Assembly (NCBI RefSeq): GCF_016827605.1 | Contig: NZ_JAEPJQ010000009.1 | Location: 35,360 to 99,359, forward strand | DNA length: 64,000 nucleotides | Direction of reading: 5' to 3' | Source of the DNA: Hyunsoonleella ulvae | Lineage (GTDB): Bacteria; Bacteroidota; Bacteroidia; Flavobacteriales; Flavobacteriaceae | Part shown: positions 8,812-16,876 of the stretch, piece after piece | Layout of the letters: each line of letters opens with the position of its first letter | Numbering within the stretch: the stretch's first letter is position 1 | The notes under the pieces: generated by a model | What the model was told of the DNA's origin: nothing | The model's input: only the letters and a program-made list of their open reading frames with translations | Databases searched by the model: none | Program-made: the position numbers and the translations under genes

Positions 8812-10776
8812 TTATGATTTCTTTTTTAGTACGATTAAGGAGTTGGTTTGGATATTTACAACTTGGTTCATTAATTCTTTTAAATAAGGATAGTAATCTG
8901 GCACATATATAGCTTTACTGAAACTTAAGCTAAATACCAAGTTTATAGTATTGCCAACTACATTTACAGCATAGTTTAAGTTACCTGTTTTGTTAGGTAA
9001 AGCTAATCTGGTGTTTTTAGGTAGTTCGGCAACTTGATAAACATCCCCTAAGTCTAAATTAAGCATATAAACATAACTGTCTTTATATCCAAAATCTATA
9101 GGATAAGTACGCTCTTGTAATTTAAATGGGTTTTCTTTAAAGTATGTAAATATAAAAGGGTTTAAATAAATGGTTTCCGAGATGTCTTCGGTTTCATAAT
9201 CGATACTGTAAGTTTCAGAAAATTGAGGGCTGGTTCTTGTTGAATTCTTTATGCTATAATTAGAAACTATGATATCTTCATTTCTGTCTTCTAGTCTATC
9301 AATATAACTATCTGGGTTAGGGAAATACGATTTTCTGGAGCTTAAAGCATGATATCCTGTAGTTCTTGTATTAACAGAACCTGAAAGCTTTTCTGTATCA
9401 TCAAAATGAAGTTTGAGGCTGTAAAGTGTTGATGATTTATCTTTGGGTTTGATATCAATCCATGTGCTCCCTTTTTTAAAATCAACTAGTCTCCCATACT
9501 GATTGAGGCATCTAAATGGTATTTCTCCAAAGGATAAAAACTTATCAGTTGCATCCAATAAATAAGTTTTATCATCTATAGTTGCTTGAACAATAAGGTA
9601 GTTAAAATCTGTAATTACTGGATATATTTTTGTGGCAAATCCATTGCCACGTGTGGATAGAAATACTGGCTTTACTGCAATGCCACTTTCTTTGAGTAGA
9701 TTATGCAATAAAATATTAATAGATCCAACATTACCAGATTTGTTTTTTAAAATATTTCTAATTGAAACGTCTTTGAAAATATGAAAAGACTCATCCCAAG
9801 TATAGTTGGTTTGCATGTATTTATAAATGCCTTTTGCTTTTTCTAAGAGGTTAGTTTCATTCTGCAAATCTAAAGGCAACACTTCTTCAATATTGATAGA
9901 TTTTTTTAATTGCTTTCCAATGTCCTTTTCTGTTCTTAATTCTTTGTCTACATCACTCCAGGTTTTCGTATAATTTACAACTCTACCATCCATTCCTTTA
10001 AAGGTTTCTAGCTCATAGTCTATTCTTGCAAGGTAATTGTCTTTTACTGTCATGTAATCTTCTTCAATGAATGCAGGGATGTCTTTCATTACATATTTCG
10101 CAATGCTACAGTCTGCACTGGCGCCGCTATACATTTCCAAGCATTTTTTCTCTACACTTATATCATTGGTTGCTAGTGATTTGCCACCAGTGAGTTTAAT
10201 GTGGTAGAGCCAATTAGCAGGGATACTTGCATTATATTCACTATACTTTTTTGGGATGTCGTCTTGAAACTCCCAGCCATGGTATTTCTGCATGTATGGA
10301 GAGCTTAGTTTATAGCTATATGTAATTACAGCGCCTTCTTGAATATTGGGAAGAGTGAATTTAACTATCGTAAAATTTTCGTTATACTCTTCTCTATAAA
10401 TATCCTCTGGTTTTAATTTTGTTGTTTTTACATCGCCATTTTCAAGTGTGTAGGTAGCTCCAAAAATATCATCTACTTTTTCATAATCATTGTTGTTACC
10501 TCTATATAAATAGATGGAAACATTAGCATTATCAAAACCTTCTTTGTTGAAAATTTTAATCTTACGTTTAATGTGGGTTCTTAAATCATAATCATTTCTA
10601 TCAACATGACTTTTTCCGTATTCATAAAGTACTAGAGCGTTTGCAGTAGAATCTTTTTCATAAATATTTAACTTTAAATCACTTAAAGAGACTCTGTATG
10701 CAGGTGCTTTATCTGATGATTGTGAATGAGTAAAAAAACTTATGCAGAAAATTATAACAAGGAGTGAATACTTCAT
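8812..10776 (-). CDS. DUF3857 and transglutaminase-like domain protein, secreted
   Basis: A 654-residue protein with an N-terminal signal peptide (MKYSLLVIIFCISFFTHSQ), a DUF3857 beta-rich domain at about residues 50-270 and a transglutaminase-like region at about 290-420 (KGIYKYMQTNYTW, then NVGSINILLHNLLKESGI). The usual catalytic cysteine of transglutaminases appears replaced in the GNVGSIN stretch, where related proteins have a G(D/S)C-type motif, so it is probably not catalytic. Such proteins are very common in Bacteroidota and are periplasmic or surface-exposed; their function is unknown. It begins 3 nt after the stop of the exonuclease/GIY-YIG gene, so they share an operon. Confidence 0.85.
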   Translation of the reverse strand: MKYSLLVIIFCISFFTHSQSSDKAPAYRVSLSDLKLNIYEKDSTANALVLYEYGKSHVDRNDYDLRTHIKRKIKIFNKEGFDNANVSIYLYRGNNNDYEKVDDIFGATYTLENGDVKTTKLKPEDIYREEYNENFTIVKFTLPNIQEGAVITYSYKLSSPYMQKYHGWEFQDDIPKKYSEYNASIPANWLYHIKLTGGKSLATNDISVEKKCLEMYSGASADCSIAKYVMKDIPAFIEEDYMTVKDNYLARIDYELETFKGMDGRVVNYTKTWSDVDKELRTEKDIGKQLKKSINIEEVLPLDLQNETNLLEKAKGIYKYMQTNYTWDESFHIFKDVSIRNILKNKSGNVGSINILLHNLLKESGIAVKPVFLSTRGNGFATKIYPVITDFNYLIVQATIDDKTYLLDATDKFLSFGEIPFRCLNQYGRLVDFKKGSTWIDIKPKDKSSTLYSLKLHFDDTEKLSGSVNTRTTGYHALSSRKSYFPNPDSYIDRLEDRNEDIIVSNYSIKNSTRTSPQFSETYSIDYETEDISETIYLNPFIFTYFKENPFKLQERTYPIDFGYKDSYVYMLNLDLGDVYQVAELPKNTRLALPNKTGNLNYAVNVVGNTINLVFSLSFSKAIYVPDYYPYLKELMNQVVNIQTNSLIVLKKKS

Positions 10777-10779
10777 TTT

Positions 10780-12141
10780 TTAAAAAATAATTTGTTTGAT
10801 TTTTTTATTACGCCTTAGGTAACTCTGGATAATATGTTGTGTATGTCTGTTATTTTGCATTGGGGTAATGATAGATTCTAGTATTTCCAAATTATTAATT
10901 TGATAGTTTAAATTAAAGAATCCAAGTCCTTGAAATACACCATTTTTAATAAGAATTGCACTTCTTTCGTCTACATCTCGCCCTTTATCTATAATAACCA
11001 TATTTTTATTACTGTACCTATTTTTATCAATTAAAGTATTTACACGTTTGTTGTAATCCTCAGCCGACTCTTTGTTGACGCATGCACCATTGCAAACTTT
11101 TACCTCGTAATTAAAACAGCTAGATTTTGTTTTGTAAAGTCCTGTTAATTTTTGGCATAGGCTATATTCTTCAACAGATTTACTCATAAAACTTTTGGCA
11201 CTTTGTCTGTTGCTAAATGTGGTTATAGGTTTTTTTCTAGCGTCTGCTTTATCAATTTTTAGATTAATGTAATTGTTTTCGTCTACAAAACTATAAAGCG
11301 CATGTGTAAAAATGGTACGTCTTAAAGCTCTATTTAATATGGGTTTATTGCGTTTTATTTCTTCACTTTCTTTTAGTAAAGCCACCAGTTCACTTCCAGT
11401 AGCTTCATAAGTTACTGCTGCTACTAAAGTTTGGATTTTTTTTGATTTGGGATTGGTATTTGTAAAGTGTTGGTTAATACGTTTTTTAATGTTATTGCTT
11501 TTACCAATATAGATGATTTCTCCGTCGTCTTTATGGATATAATATACTCCGGTTATAGAGGGTAATTTGGCAATGATATCTAGGTGTCTTGGCTCTAGTT
11601 GACGTTTGGGGTTAAGCCTAACAGCATCTTGTATAATCTTCTTTTCTGAATCTTTATCCAGCAACATTTTAAAAAGCTTTACTGTGGCTTGTGCATCTCC
11701 TGAAGCACGATGCCTATCAGCTACTGGTATACCAAGGGAACGCACTAATTTCCCTAAACTGTAAGATGTTTGTCCAGGAATTAAATATTTGGAAAGTTCT
11801 ACCGTACAGAGTGATTTGCGCTCAAATTCAAAACCTAACCTTCTAAACTCGGTACACAAAATTCGGTAGTCAAACTGTGCATTGTGCGCAACTATAATAC
11901 AATCTTCCGTGATTTCAACAATGCGTTTGGCAACCTCATAAAATTTTGGTGCATTGCGTAACATATTGTTGTTGATACCTGTTAGGTTTACCACAAAAGG
12001 TTGGATGTCCCGCTCTGGATTTACAAGACTAATAAACTGGTCAACAACTTCATGACCATCAAATTTATAGATAGCTATTTCTGTAATACCCTCTTCATTG
12101 TACTTGCCACCTGTAGTTTCTATGTCTAATACTGCGTAGAT
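10780..12141 (-). CDS. DnaQ-type 3'-5' exonuclease fused to a UvrC-like GIY-YIG domain, probable ATC start
   Basis: The N-terminus is a DEDD exonuclease of the DNA polymerase III epsilon type: DIETTGG (Asp6 and Glu8), HNAQFDYRIL, and HRASGDAQATVKLF. Around residues 195-280 follows a GIY-YIG domain (GVYYIHKDDGEIIYIGKS, KKRINQHF) like that of UvrC, then a cysteine-bearing C-terminal part (CFNYEVKVCNGAC). This fusion is widespread in Bacteroidota and is thought to act in nucleotide-excision-type repair. GTG at 11994 would delete exonuclease motif I. The frame is open only to TAA at 12145-12147, and the codon at the conserved position is ATC (12141), giving 453 residues. Confidence 0.85.
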   Translation of the reverse strand: MYAVLDIETTGGKYNEEGITEIAIYKFDGHEVVDQFISLVNPERDIQPFVVNLTGINNNMLRNAPKFYEVAKRIVEITEDCIIVAHNAQFDYRILCTEFRRLGFEFERKSLCTVELSKYLIPGQTSYSLGKLVRSLGIPVADRHRASGDAQATVKLFKMLLDKDSEKKIIQDAVRLNPKRQLEPRHLDIIAKLPSITGVYYIHKDDGEIIYIGKSNNIKKRINQHFTNTNPKSKKIQTLVAAVTYEATGSELVALLKESEEIKRNKPILNRALRRTIFTHALYSFVDENNYINLKIDKADARKKPITTFSNRQSAKSFMSKSVEEYSLCQKLTGLYKTKSSCFNYEVKVCNGACVNKESAEDYNKRVNTLIDKNRYSNKNMVIIDKGRDVDERSAILIKNGVFQGLGFFNLNYQINNLEILESIITPMQNNRHTQHIIQSYLRRNKKIKQIIF

Positions 12142-12143
12142 TT

Positions 12144-12180
12144 GTTAAAAGTTAAAAGTTAAAAGTTAAAAGTTAAAAGT
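12144..12180. repeat. Heptanucleotide tandem repeat (GTTAAAA, about 5 copies)
   Basis: Five perfect GTTAAAA units plus a partial one fill the gap between yggS and the exonuclease/GIY-YIG gene, ending 2 nt before the proposed ATC start codon of the latter. Read on the minus strand each unit is TTTTAAC, which contains TAA, so every frame is closed and the coding region cannot extend upstream. Unit-number change would alter leader length, not reading frame. Confidence 0.95.
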
Positions 12181-12194
12181 ATAATTTTTGTTTA

Positions 12195-12866
12195 TTAGAC
12201 GCTATAATTTCTTGAGCCAAAAATACTACTACCAACGCGAATCATGTTACTTCCGCATGCAATAGCTAGTTTGTAATCTCCACTCATGCCCATGCTTATG
12301 GTTTGTGGCTTAAAGTTAAAGGTTTCGAGAGGTTTTAAATTATCAAAAGTAGTTTTTAAACTATCAAACTCTTGTTTTATCTGAACTTTATCACTTGTAA
12401 AAGTAGCCATTCCCATGACACCAGTAACCTTAATGTTTTTTAATTCTAAAAATTCTTGGGAAGATAATATTTTTGAAACCTCATTTGTTGACATACCAAA
12501 TTTAGAATCTTCTTTGGCAATCTTAATTTGAAACAGGCAATCTATAATTCTATTATGTTTTTTGGCTTGCTTGTTAATCTCTTTTAATAGCTTAAAGTTG
12601 TCTACGCCATGTATTAAATTTACAAAACTAGCCATGTATTTTACTTTGTTGCGCTGTAAATGCCCTATCATATGCCACTCTACATCCTTAGGCATTAGCT
12701 CATACTTTTCTACCATTTCTTGGACTTTGTTCTCACCAAAAACACGTTGTCCTGAATTATAGGCCTCCATTAGGGCATTAACGGGTTTGGTTTTTGAAAC
12801 TGCTACTAGCGTAACCTGTTCTGGTAGTGTGGATTTTATTAGTTTTAGATTTTGCGCTATATTCAT
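12195..12866 (-). CDS. YggS/PROSC family pyridoxal phosphate homeostasis protein
   Basis: A 223-residue fold-type III PLP-binding protein. The PLP lysine lies in LVAVSKTKP near residue 25, followed by FGENKVQEMVEKY, the conserved WHMIGHLQRNKVKYM and the C-terminal SMGMSGDYKLAIACGSNMIRVGSSIFG phosphate-binding stretch, split here by family-typical residues. These proteins buffer free PLP and influence amino- and keto-acid balance; no catalytic activity is established. A perfect -7 box sits 4 nt before the ATG. It is followed by the exonuclease gene and preceded at 50 bp by 3-hydroxybutyryl-CoA dehydrogenase. Confidence 0.93.
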   Translation of the reverse strand: MNIAQNLKLIKSTLPEQVTLVAVSKTKPVNALMEAYNSGQRVFGENKVQEMVEKYELMPKDVEWHMIGHLQRNKVKYMASFVNLIHGVDNFKLLKEINKQAKKHNRIIDCLFQIKIAKEDSKFGMSTNEVSKILSSQEFLELKNIKVTGVMGMATFTSDKVQIKQEFDSLKTTFDNLKPLETFNFKPQTISMGMSGDYKLAIACGSNMIRVGSSIFGSRNYSV

Positions 12867-12870
12867 ATTG

Positions 12871-12878
12871 CAAATGTA
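12871..12878 (-). promoter_or_regulatory. -7 box TACATTTG of the yggS-like gene
   Basis: An exact TAnnTTTG on the minus strand, ending 4 nt before the ATG at 12866. It indicates an internal, leaderless promoter within the otherwise compact minus-strand gene series. Confidence 0.55.
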
Positions 12879-12916
12879 ATACTACCTATAGTCTAAATCA
12901 AATAAGTGATACCATG

Positions 12917-13807
12917 TTATTTTAAAAACTGGGCAGAAACGTTCTCAGCTTTTTTACTTTTGGAATAATCGTAAAATCCTTCTCCAGATTTTACACCTAA
13001 TTTACCCGCACTAACCATATTGACTAACAATGGACATGGTGCATATTTAGGGTTTTTAAATCCATCATACATTACATTTAGAATAGAAAGACATACATCT
13101 AAGCCAATAAAATCTGCCAATTGTAGTGGTCCCATAGGATGCGCCATCCCTAATTTCATAACTGTATCTATTTCGGATACACCGGCAACACCAGTATATA
13201 GCGTTTCAATGGATTCATTGAGCATTGGCATCAAAATACGGTTAGCTACAAATCCAGGATAGTCGTTAACTTCAACAGGAATTTTATTTAGAGTTTTAGA
13301 AAGTTCCATGATGGTGTTTGTAGTAACATCACTAGTGTTATAGCCTTTTATGATCTCAACAAGTTTCATTATAGGAACTGGGTTCATAAAATGCATCCCG
13401 ATTACACGCTCTGGTTTTGAGGTAACTGCAGCTATTTGGGTAATTGAAATAGATGAGGTATTAGTTGCTAAGATTGTATTACCAGCGCATGCTGCGTCTA
13501 AATCTCTAAAAATCTGTAATTTTAAATTAAGATTTTCAGTGGCAGCTTCTACAACTAATTCTGTATTGGAAACGCCCTCTTTAATACTTGTAAAACAAGT
13601 AATGTTTTTTAAGGTTTTATCTTTTTCTTGAGAGGAAATTTTTTCCTTTGCAATCATACGGTCTAGATTATGGGTAATGATCTGTAGGCCTTTATCCAGA
13701 GCGGTTTTACTGATATCAATCAAATTAACTTTAAATCCGTTTTGGGCAAAAACATGGGCAATACCGTTTCCCATAGTTCCAGCACCTATTACAGCGATAT
13801 GTTTCAT
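12917..13807 (-). CDS. 3-hydroxybutyryl-CoA / 3-hydroxyacyl-CoA dehydrogenase
   Basis: A 296-residue NAD(P)-dependent 3-hydroxyacyl-CoA dehydrogenase of the PaaH/Hbd type. The Rossmann motif is VIGAGTMGNGIAHVFAQNG at the N-terminus; the catalytic region contains NTSSISITQIA and GMHFMNPVP with the active-site histidine; the C-terminal helical domain has VNDYPGFVANRILMP and LGMAHPMGPLQLADFIGLD. The length equals that of single-domain Hbd enzymes, so no crotonase domain is fused. It would oxidise 3-hydroxyacyl-CoA in butyrate-type or beta-oxidation metabolism. It lies 85 bp downstream of the Gfo/Idh/MocA gene, on the same strand. Confidence 0.92.
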   Translation of the reverse strand: MKHIAVIGAGTMGNGIAHVFAQNGFKVNLIDISKTALDKGLQIITHNLDRMIAKEKISSQEKDKTLKNITCFTSIKEGVSNTELVVEAATENLNLKLQIFRDLDAACAGNTILATNTSSISITQIAAVTSKPERVIGMHFMNPVPIMKLVEIIKGYNTSDVTTNTIMELSKTLNKIPVEVNDYPGFVANRILMPMLNESIETLYTGVAGVSEIDTVMKLGMAHPMGPLQLADFIGLDVCLSILNVMYDGFKNPKYAPCPLLVNMVSAGKLGVKSGEGFYDYSKSKKAENVSAQFLK

Positions 13808-13829
13808 ATTATTTTCATTAGAGTTTTAA

Positions 13830-13862
13830 TTTCACTCTAAGCATTGCCGTAAGAGTGAAATC
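13830..13862. other. Inverted repeat between the Gfo/Idh and dehydrogenase genes
   Basis: ATTTCACTCT at 13830-13839 is perfectly complementary to AGAGTGAAAT at 13853-13862, forming a 10-bp stem with a 13-nt loop. No T tract follows on the minus strand, so it is not a clear terminator; it may be an attenuator, an mRNA-stability hairpin or an operator. Confidence 0.5.
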
Positions 13863-13891
13863 ACTACCTCATGGGAGGTTAGAAGGGGCTT

Positions 13892-14851
13892 TTAAAACTG
13901 ATTTATAATCATATTTGCAACCCTTAAAGCTTCTGTGCCATCATGCAATGTTACAACTGGTGTGGTGTCGTTGTTAATAGCATCAGCAAAGGTTTCCAAC
14001 TCCATTAAAATAGAATTTACATCAGGAATTTTAGGGTTATCAAAATAAATTTGTTTTTTTATACCTTCAGCATTTTGTAAGATCATATCAAAATCACCTG
14101 GGTTTTGTGGAGCATCTTTCATTTTAACTACTTCACATTTTTTTTCTAAAAAGTCCACTGAAATATAAGCGTCTTTTTGAAAAAATCTCCCTTTACGCAT
14201 TTTCTTTAAGGATATCCTACTTGCTGTTAAATTCGCGACACAACCATTTTTAAATTCTATACGCGCATTGGCTATATCTGGTGTATCACTAATTACAGCA
14301 ACACCACTTGCCGATATATGTTTTACTTCAGATTTTACTATACTCAAAATGATATCGATATCATGTATCATTAAATCCAATACCACTGGTACATCTGTTC
14401 CGCGAGGGTTGAACTCTGCCAAACGATGTGTTTCTATAAACATAGGTGTTTTAATATCGTCTTTAACCGCCAGAAATGCAGGGTTAAAACGTTCTACATG
14501 ACCTACTTGTCCCTTTACTTTATGAAGTGCTACTAAGGCTCTAATGTCTTCGGCTTCGGCAACCGTATTTGTAATAGGTTTTTCAATAAAAATATGTTTG
14601 CCTTTGGTTATGGACTTTATGGCACATTCGTGGTGTGAAAGTGTGGGAGTTACTATATCTACAACGTCTACAGCGTCAATTAAATCGTCTAAGGAATCAA
14701 ATAGAGTATATCCAAATTCATCGGCAACTTTTTGCGCAGTTGCGGTATCGGCATCGTAAAAACCAACTAGGTCGTATTTGTTGGATTGTTTTAAAAGTCT
14801 TAAATGAATTTTCCCCAGATGACCAGCACCTAAAACACCAGCTTTTAGCAT
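13892..14851 (-). CDS. Gfo/Idh/MocA family oxidoreductase
   Basis: A 319-residue NAD(P)-dependent oxidoreductase. The N-terminal Rossmann domain starts with KAGVLGAGHLGKIHL; EKPITNT at about residue 95 carries the conserved catalytic lysine of the EKP motif; the C-terminal alpha/beta domain begins near residue 125 with a DLMIHDIDIIL stretch that provides the usual Asp/His. Family members act on sugars, inositol or biliverdin-like substrates; the substrate here is unknown. It is the first gene of the minus-strand series that runs down to miaA-argE. Confidence 0.88.
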   Translation of the reverse strand: MLKAGVLGAGHLGKIHLRLLKQSNKYDLVGFYDADTATAQKVADEFGYTLFDSLDDLIDAVDVVDIVTPTLSHHECAIKSITKGKHIFIEKPITNTVAEAEDIRALVALHKVKGQVGHVERFNPAFLAVKDDIKTPMFIETHRLAEFNPRGTDVPVVLDLMIHDIDIILSIVKSEVKHISASGVAVISDTPDIANARIEFKNGCVANLTASRISLKKMRKGRFFQKDAYISVDFLEKKCEVVKMKDAPQNPGDFDMILQNAEGIKKQIYFDNPKIPDVNSILMELETFADAINNDTTPVVTLHDGTEALRVANMIINQF

Positions 14852-15164
14852 AATTTTATCTTTGTATTGAAGCTTTTTTTAGTTTTTATTTACATTGAAA
14901 AACCATAGATTTTTCACACTTTAAAGATACTAAATTTAAATTCTGATAAAATTGTTTTTCGCTTAAAAATGTTTGTGTAATTACAAAAATAACTCCTAGC
15001 CGTATTGCGGCTAGGTTTCAATTGAAATTGTCATTTCCGAGACGTCGGAAATCTAAATAAAATGATTTCTATCATTCTAAAAGCTTAACGCTATAAATCT
15101 CTATTTTCTTTGGTAGTTCTTTTGAAGAAATTCTTTTATTTTAGCATGATTAACCTCCCAAGAA
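14852..15164. other. Divergent intergenic region with a strong hairpin and one GTCAT palindrome
   Basis: This 313-bp region separates two outward-facing genes. It contains a perfect 8-bp stem, CCTAGCCG (14995-15002) and CGGCTAGG (15008-15015) around TATTG, without an adjoining T tract, and one GTCAT repeat (annotated separately). No open reading frame of interest was seen. Confidence 0.7.
15030..15054 (+). repeat. Solitary GTCAT-headed palindrome, TTCCGA class
   Basis: GTCAT followed by TTCCGAGACGTCGGAA and then ATCT: the stem TTCCGA/TCGGAA closes a short GACG loop. Its GTCAT head and ATCT tail match the pattern of the other palindromic repeats in the window, but its core sequence is distinct. 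Confidence 0.75.
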
Positions 15165-15809
15165 TTGAAAGACACATTTAAACACCAAGGCATGCGCCAG
15201 CAATTGGTTAGCACAGTAAAAGCTAAAGGAATACAGAACGAAAAGGTATTGGAAGCTATTGGAAAAATACCAAGGCATTTATTTATGGACTCTGGGTTTT
15301 TAGACCATGCTTATCAAGATAAAGCATTTCCTATTGCTGCAGACCAAACGATTTCTCAACCTTACACAGTAGCATTTCAAACAGAATTATTACAAGTGGT
15401 TGCAGGAGATAAAATATTAGAGATAGGTACAGGAAGTGGTTACCAAACTGCGGTGTTGTGTTTATTGGGGGCTAAGGTGTATAGTATAGAGCGCCAACAA
15501 GAGCTTTTTAAAAAAACAAGCAAGTTTCTACCAAAATTAGGTTACAGGGCTAAAAAGTTAATTTTTGGAGATGGGTATAAAGGCTTACCTGAAGAAGCAC
15601 CTTTTGATAGTATTATTGTAACAGCAGGAGCACCATTTGTTCCAAAACCGTTATTAAGTCAGTTAAAAGAGGACGGCGGGCGTTTAGTTATTCCTGTTGG
15701 AGACGATGTACAAGTTATGACGCTTTTTATTAGAAAAGGTCCAAAGGAATTTGAAAAGCATGAGTTGGGCGAATTTCGTTTTGTGCCTTTATTGGAGGAT
15801 AGGAATTGA
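15165..15809 (+). CDS. pcm: Protein-L-isoaspartate O-methyltransferase
   Basis: A 214-residue SAM-dependent enzyme that methylates isoaspartyl residues in damaged proteins, allowing repair. Family motifs are FPIAADQTISQPYTVAFQTELL, split over the substrate loop, the SAM-binding LEIGTGSGYQTAVL, VYSIERQQEL, and IIVTAGAPFVPKPLLSQL, then GGRLVIPVG. The start is TTG at 15165; the nearby ATG at 15146 is in another frame. The stop lies only 4 bp from a long heptanucleotide repeat, beyond which a methyltransferase gene converges. Confidence 0.94.
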   Translation: MKDTFKHQGMRQQLVSTVKAKGIQNEKVLEAIGKIPRHLFMDSGFLDHAYQDKAFPIAADQTISQPYTVAFQTELLQVVAGDKILEIGTGSGYQTAVLCLLGAKVYSIERQQELFKKTSKFLPKLGYRAKKLIFGDGYKGLPEEAPFDSIIVTAGAPFVPKPLLSQLKEDGGRLVIPVGDDVQVMTLFIRKGPKEFEKHELGEFRFVPLLEDRN

Positions 15810-15813
15810 TAAT

Positions 15814-15888
15814 TTAGTTGTTAGTTGTTAGTTGTTAGTTGTTAGTTGTTAGTTGTTAGTTGTTAGTTGTTAGTTGTTAGTTGTTAGT
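15814..15888. repeat. Heptanucleotide tandem repeat (TTAGTTG, nearly 11 copies)
   Basis: About 75 bp of uninterrupted TTAGTTG units occupies the whole convergent gap between pcm and the methyltransferase gene. The stop codon of the minus-strand methyltransferase (15884-15886) is inside the array, so unit changes could shift its stop only at the last residues. Period 7 is shared with the array at 12144-12180. Confidence 0.97.
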
Positions 15889-16510
15889 GGTTGTGACTAG
15901 ATGTATTCTTTTCAAAAATTCCAAATAATTCATTACTCATTCTAGGAGGAATGGAATTGTAGCATTTTTCAAAAGTTTTAATATTGAAATAAGGCTTAAA
16001 ATAATTTAAGTATTCTTCTTTAGAACCACCAAACGGACGCTTTTCCATATCTTCAGTCAAAGGGAAATTAAACCAGAGACCAACTAATTTTCCGTTAGAC
16101 TTTAATAGGTTGAACATTTTTTCTGCATAGGCTTTTCTCGTTTCAGGAAGAGGAGGAAATGAACAGAAAAATGTTTGTTCCAGAATTAAATCGTATTTGT
16201 TTTTATGCTCGAAAAAGTTACCATGTACTATTTTGTTAGAAGGGAAATTTGGAACTCTTTTTTGAAATGCTTCAAGTGGTGCTTTAGCAATATCTAAAAT
16301 ATAAACGTTTTTAAATCCATTTTTAAAAAGGTATTCAGCTTCATAGGCATTGCCTGCTCCTGGAATTAAAATGTTTAATTTTTTATTTTCAAGTTGATCT
16401 ATGTATGCTTTTAATGGCGTAGAGGGCATTCCTATGTCCCAACCAGTGTTTTGTTCTTTGTAGCGTTTAGACCAGTAGTTTTCTATAGAATTTTTATTGT
16501 CTCTTTGCAT
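15884..16510 (-). CDS. TPMT-family SAM-dependent methyltransferase
   Basis: A 208-residue class I methyltransferase resembling the thiopurine S-methyltransferase family. WSKRYKEQNTGWDIGMPSTPLKAYI is the characteristic N-terminal substrate/SAM region (here quoted in part: NTGWDIGMPSTPL), ILIPGAGNAYEAEYL is the SAM-binding glycine motif, and QTFFCSFPPLPETRKAY follows the catalytic region. Family members methylate thiols, halides or selenium/tellurium species; the substrate here cannot be told. Its stop codon lies inside the heptanucleotide repeat. The last residues, SSHNH, come from the repeat edge. Confidence 0.85.
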   Translation of the reverse strand: MQRDNKNSIENYWSKRYKEQNTGWDIGMPSTPLKAYIDQLENKKLNILIPGAGNAYEAEYLFKNGFKNVYILDIAKAPLEAFQKRVPNFPSNKIVHGNFFEHKNKYDLILEQTFFCSFPPLPETRKAYAEKMFNLLKSNGKLVGLWFNFPLTEDMEKRPFGGSKEEYLNYFKPYFNIKTFEKCYNSIPPRMSNELFGIFEKNTSSHNH

Positions 16511-16519
16511 AGTAAAATT

Positions 16520-16819
16520 TCAAGATGGTTTGTCATCCTGATCTTGTTTCAGGATCTTATAACTAATTAAATTTATCTTCCATTGCCTATGCCAGTTTTT
16601 CAATTGTTTTTCTCTTTTAATGGCATCGTTTATAAACTGAAATTCTTCAAAATATACTAGTCGTTTTAATTTATATTTAGCAGAAAAAGAATTTCCTTCT
16701 CCTGCGATATGTCTTTTCATTATATCGTCTAAACCTCCGGTTACTCCAATGTATAAAGTGCTATTAGGTCGGTTGGTTAGTATGTAAACCCAATAATTAT
16801 GATAAGCACGTTTAGCCAT
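16520..16819 (-). CDS. Small GIY-YIG nuclease-domain protein (copy A)
   Basis: A ~99-residue single-domain GIY-YIG protein: YWVYILTNRPNSTLYIGVTG at the N-terminus, then the conserved AIKREKQLKNWHRQWKINLI shared with copies B and C in this window. The glycine/tyrosine core and a REK motif are present. I take MAKRAYHNYW (16819) as the start; the frame extends to an upstream ATG at 16873, but those 18 extra residues are just translation of a palindromic repeat. The C-terminal residues (KQDQDDKPS) also come from a flanking repeat. Function is unproven; it is probably a DNA endonuclease linked to the repeats on both sides. Confidence 0.85.
   Translation of the reverse strand: MAKRAYHNYWVYILTNRPNSTLYIGVTGGLDDIMKRHIAGEGNSFSAKYKLKRLVYFEEFQFINDAIKREKQLKNWHRQWKINLISYKILKQDQDDKPS
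16532..16556 (+). repeat. GTCAT palindrome, CCTGA class, downstream flank of GIY-YIG copy A
   Basis: GTCATCCTGATCTTGTTTCA followed by GGATC: ATCCTGA pairs with TCAGGAT around a CTTGTT loop. It overlaps the last codons of the GIY-YIG gene and is inverted with respect to the repeat on the other side of the gene. Confidence 0.8.
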
Positions 16820-16838
16820 TATTTTGATACTGGAGTAT

Positions 16839-16866
16839 TGAGATGCTGAAATAAATTCAGCATGAC
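16839..16866 (-). repeat. GTCAT palindrome, GCTGAA class, upstream flank of GIY-YIG copy A
   Basis: On the minus strand it reads GTCATGCTGAATTTATTTCA then GCATCTCA; ATGCTGAA pairs with TTCAGCAT. It lies 20 bp before the GIY-YIG start and has the same head and loop plan as the downstream repeat at 16532-16556, in opposite orientation. Confidence 0.8.
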
Positions 16867-16876
16867 AAGACACAAG

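Noticed and set aside
8812..10776. Active transglutaminase or protease function of the DUF3857 protein
   Set aside because: The position of the catalytic cysteine does not show a Cys; only a structural domain match can be claimed.
15814..15888. Regular repeat array considered as a CRISPR array
   Set aside because: The unit is 7 bp without spacers; it is a simple tandem repeat, and no cas genes are nearby.
15884..16510. Phase variation of the methyltransferase by the heptamer array
   Set aside because: Only the stop codon lies in the array, so slippage changes at most the last few residues, not expression of the enzyme.
16820..16873. N-terminal extension (MSCHAEFISASQ...) of GIY-YIG copy A
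   Set aside because: These codons are a palindromic repeat read in frame and not part of the conserved domain; copies B and C begin close to the GIY-YIG core.
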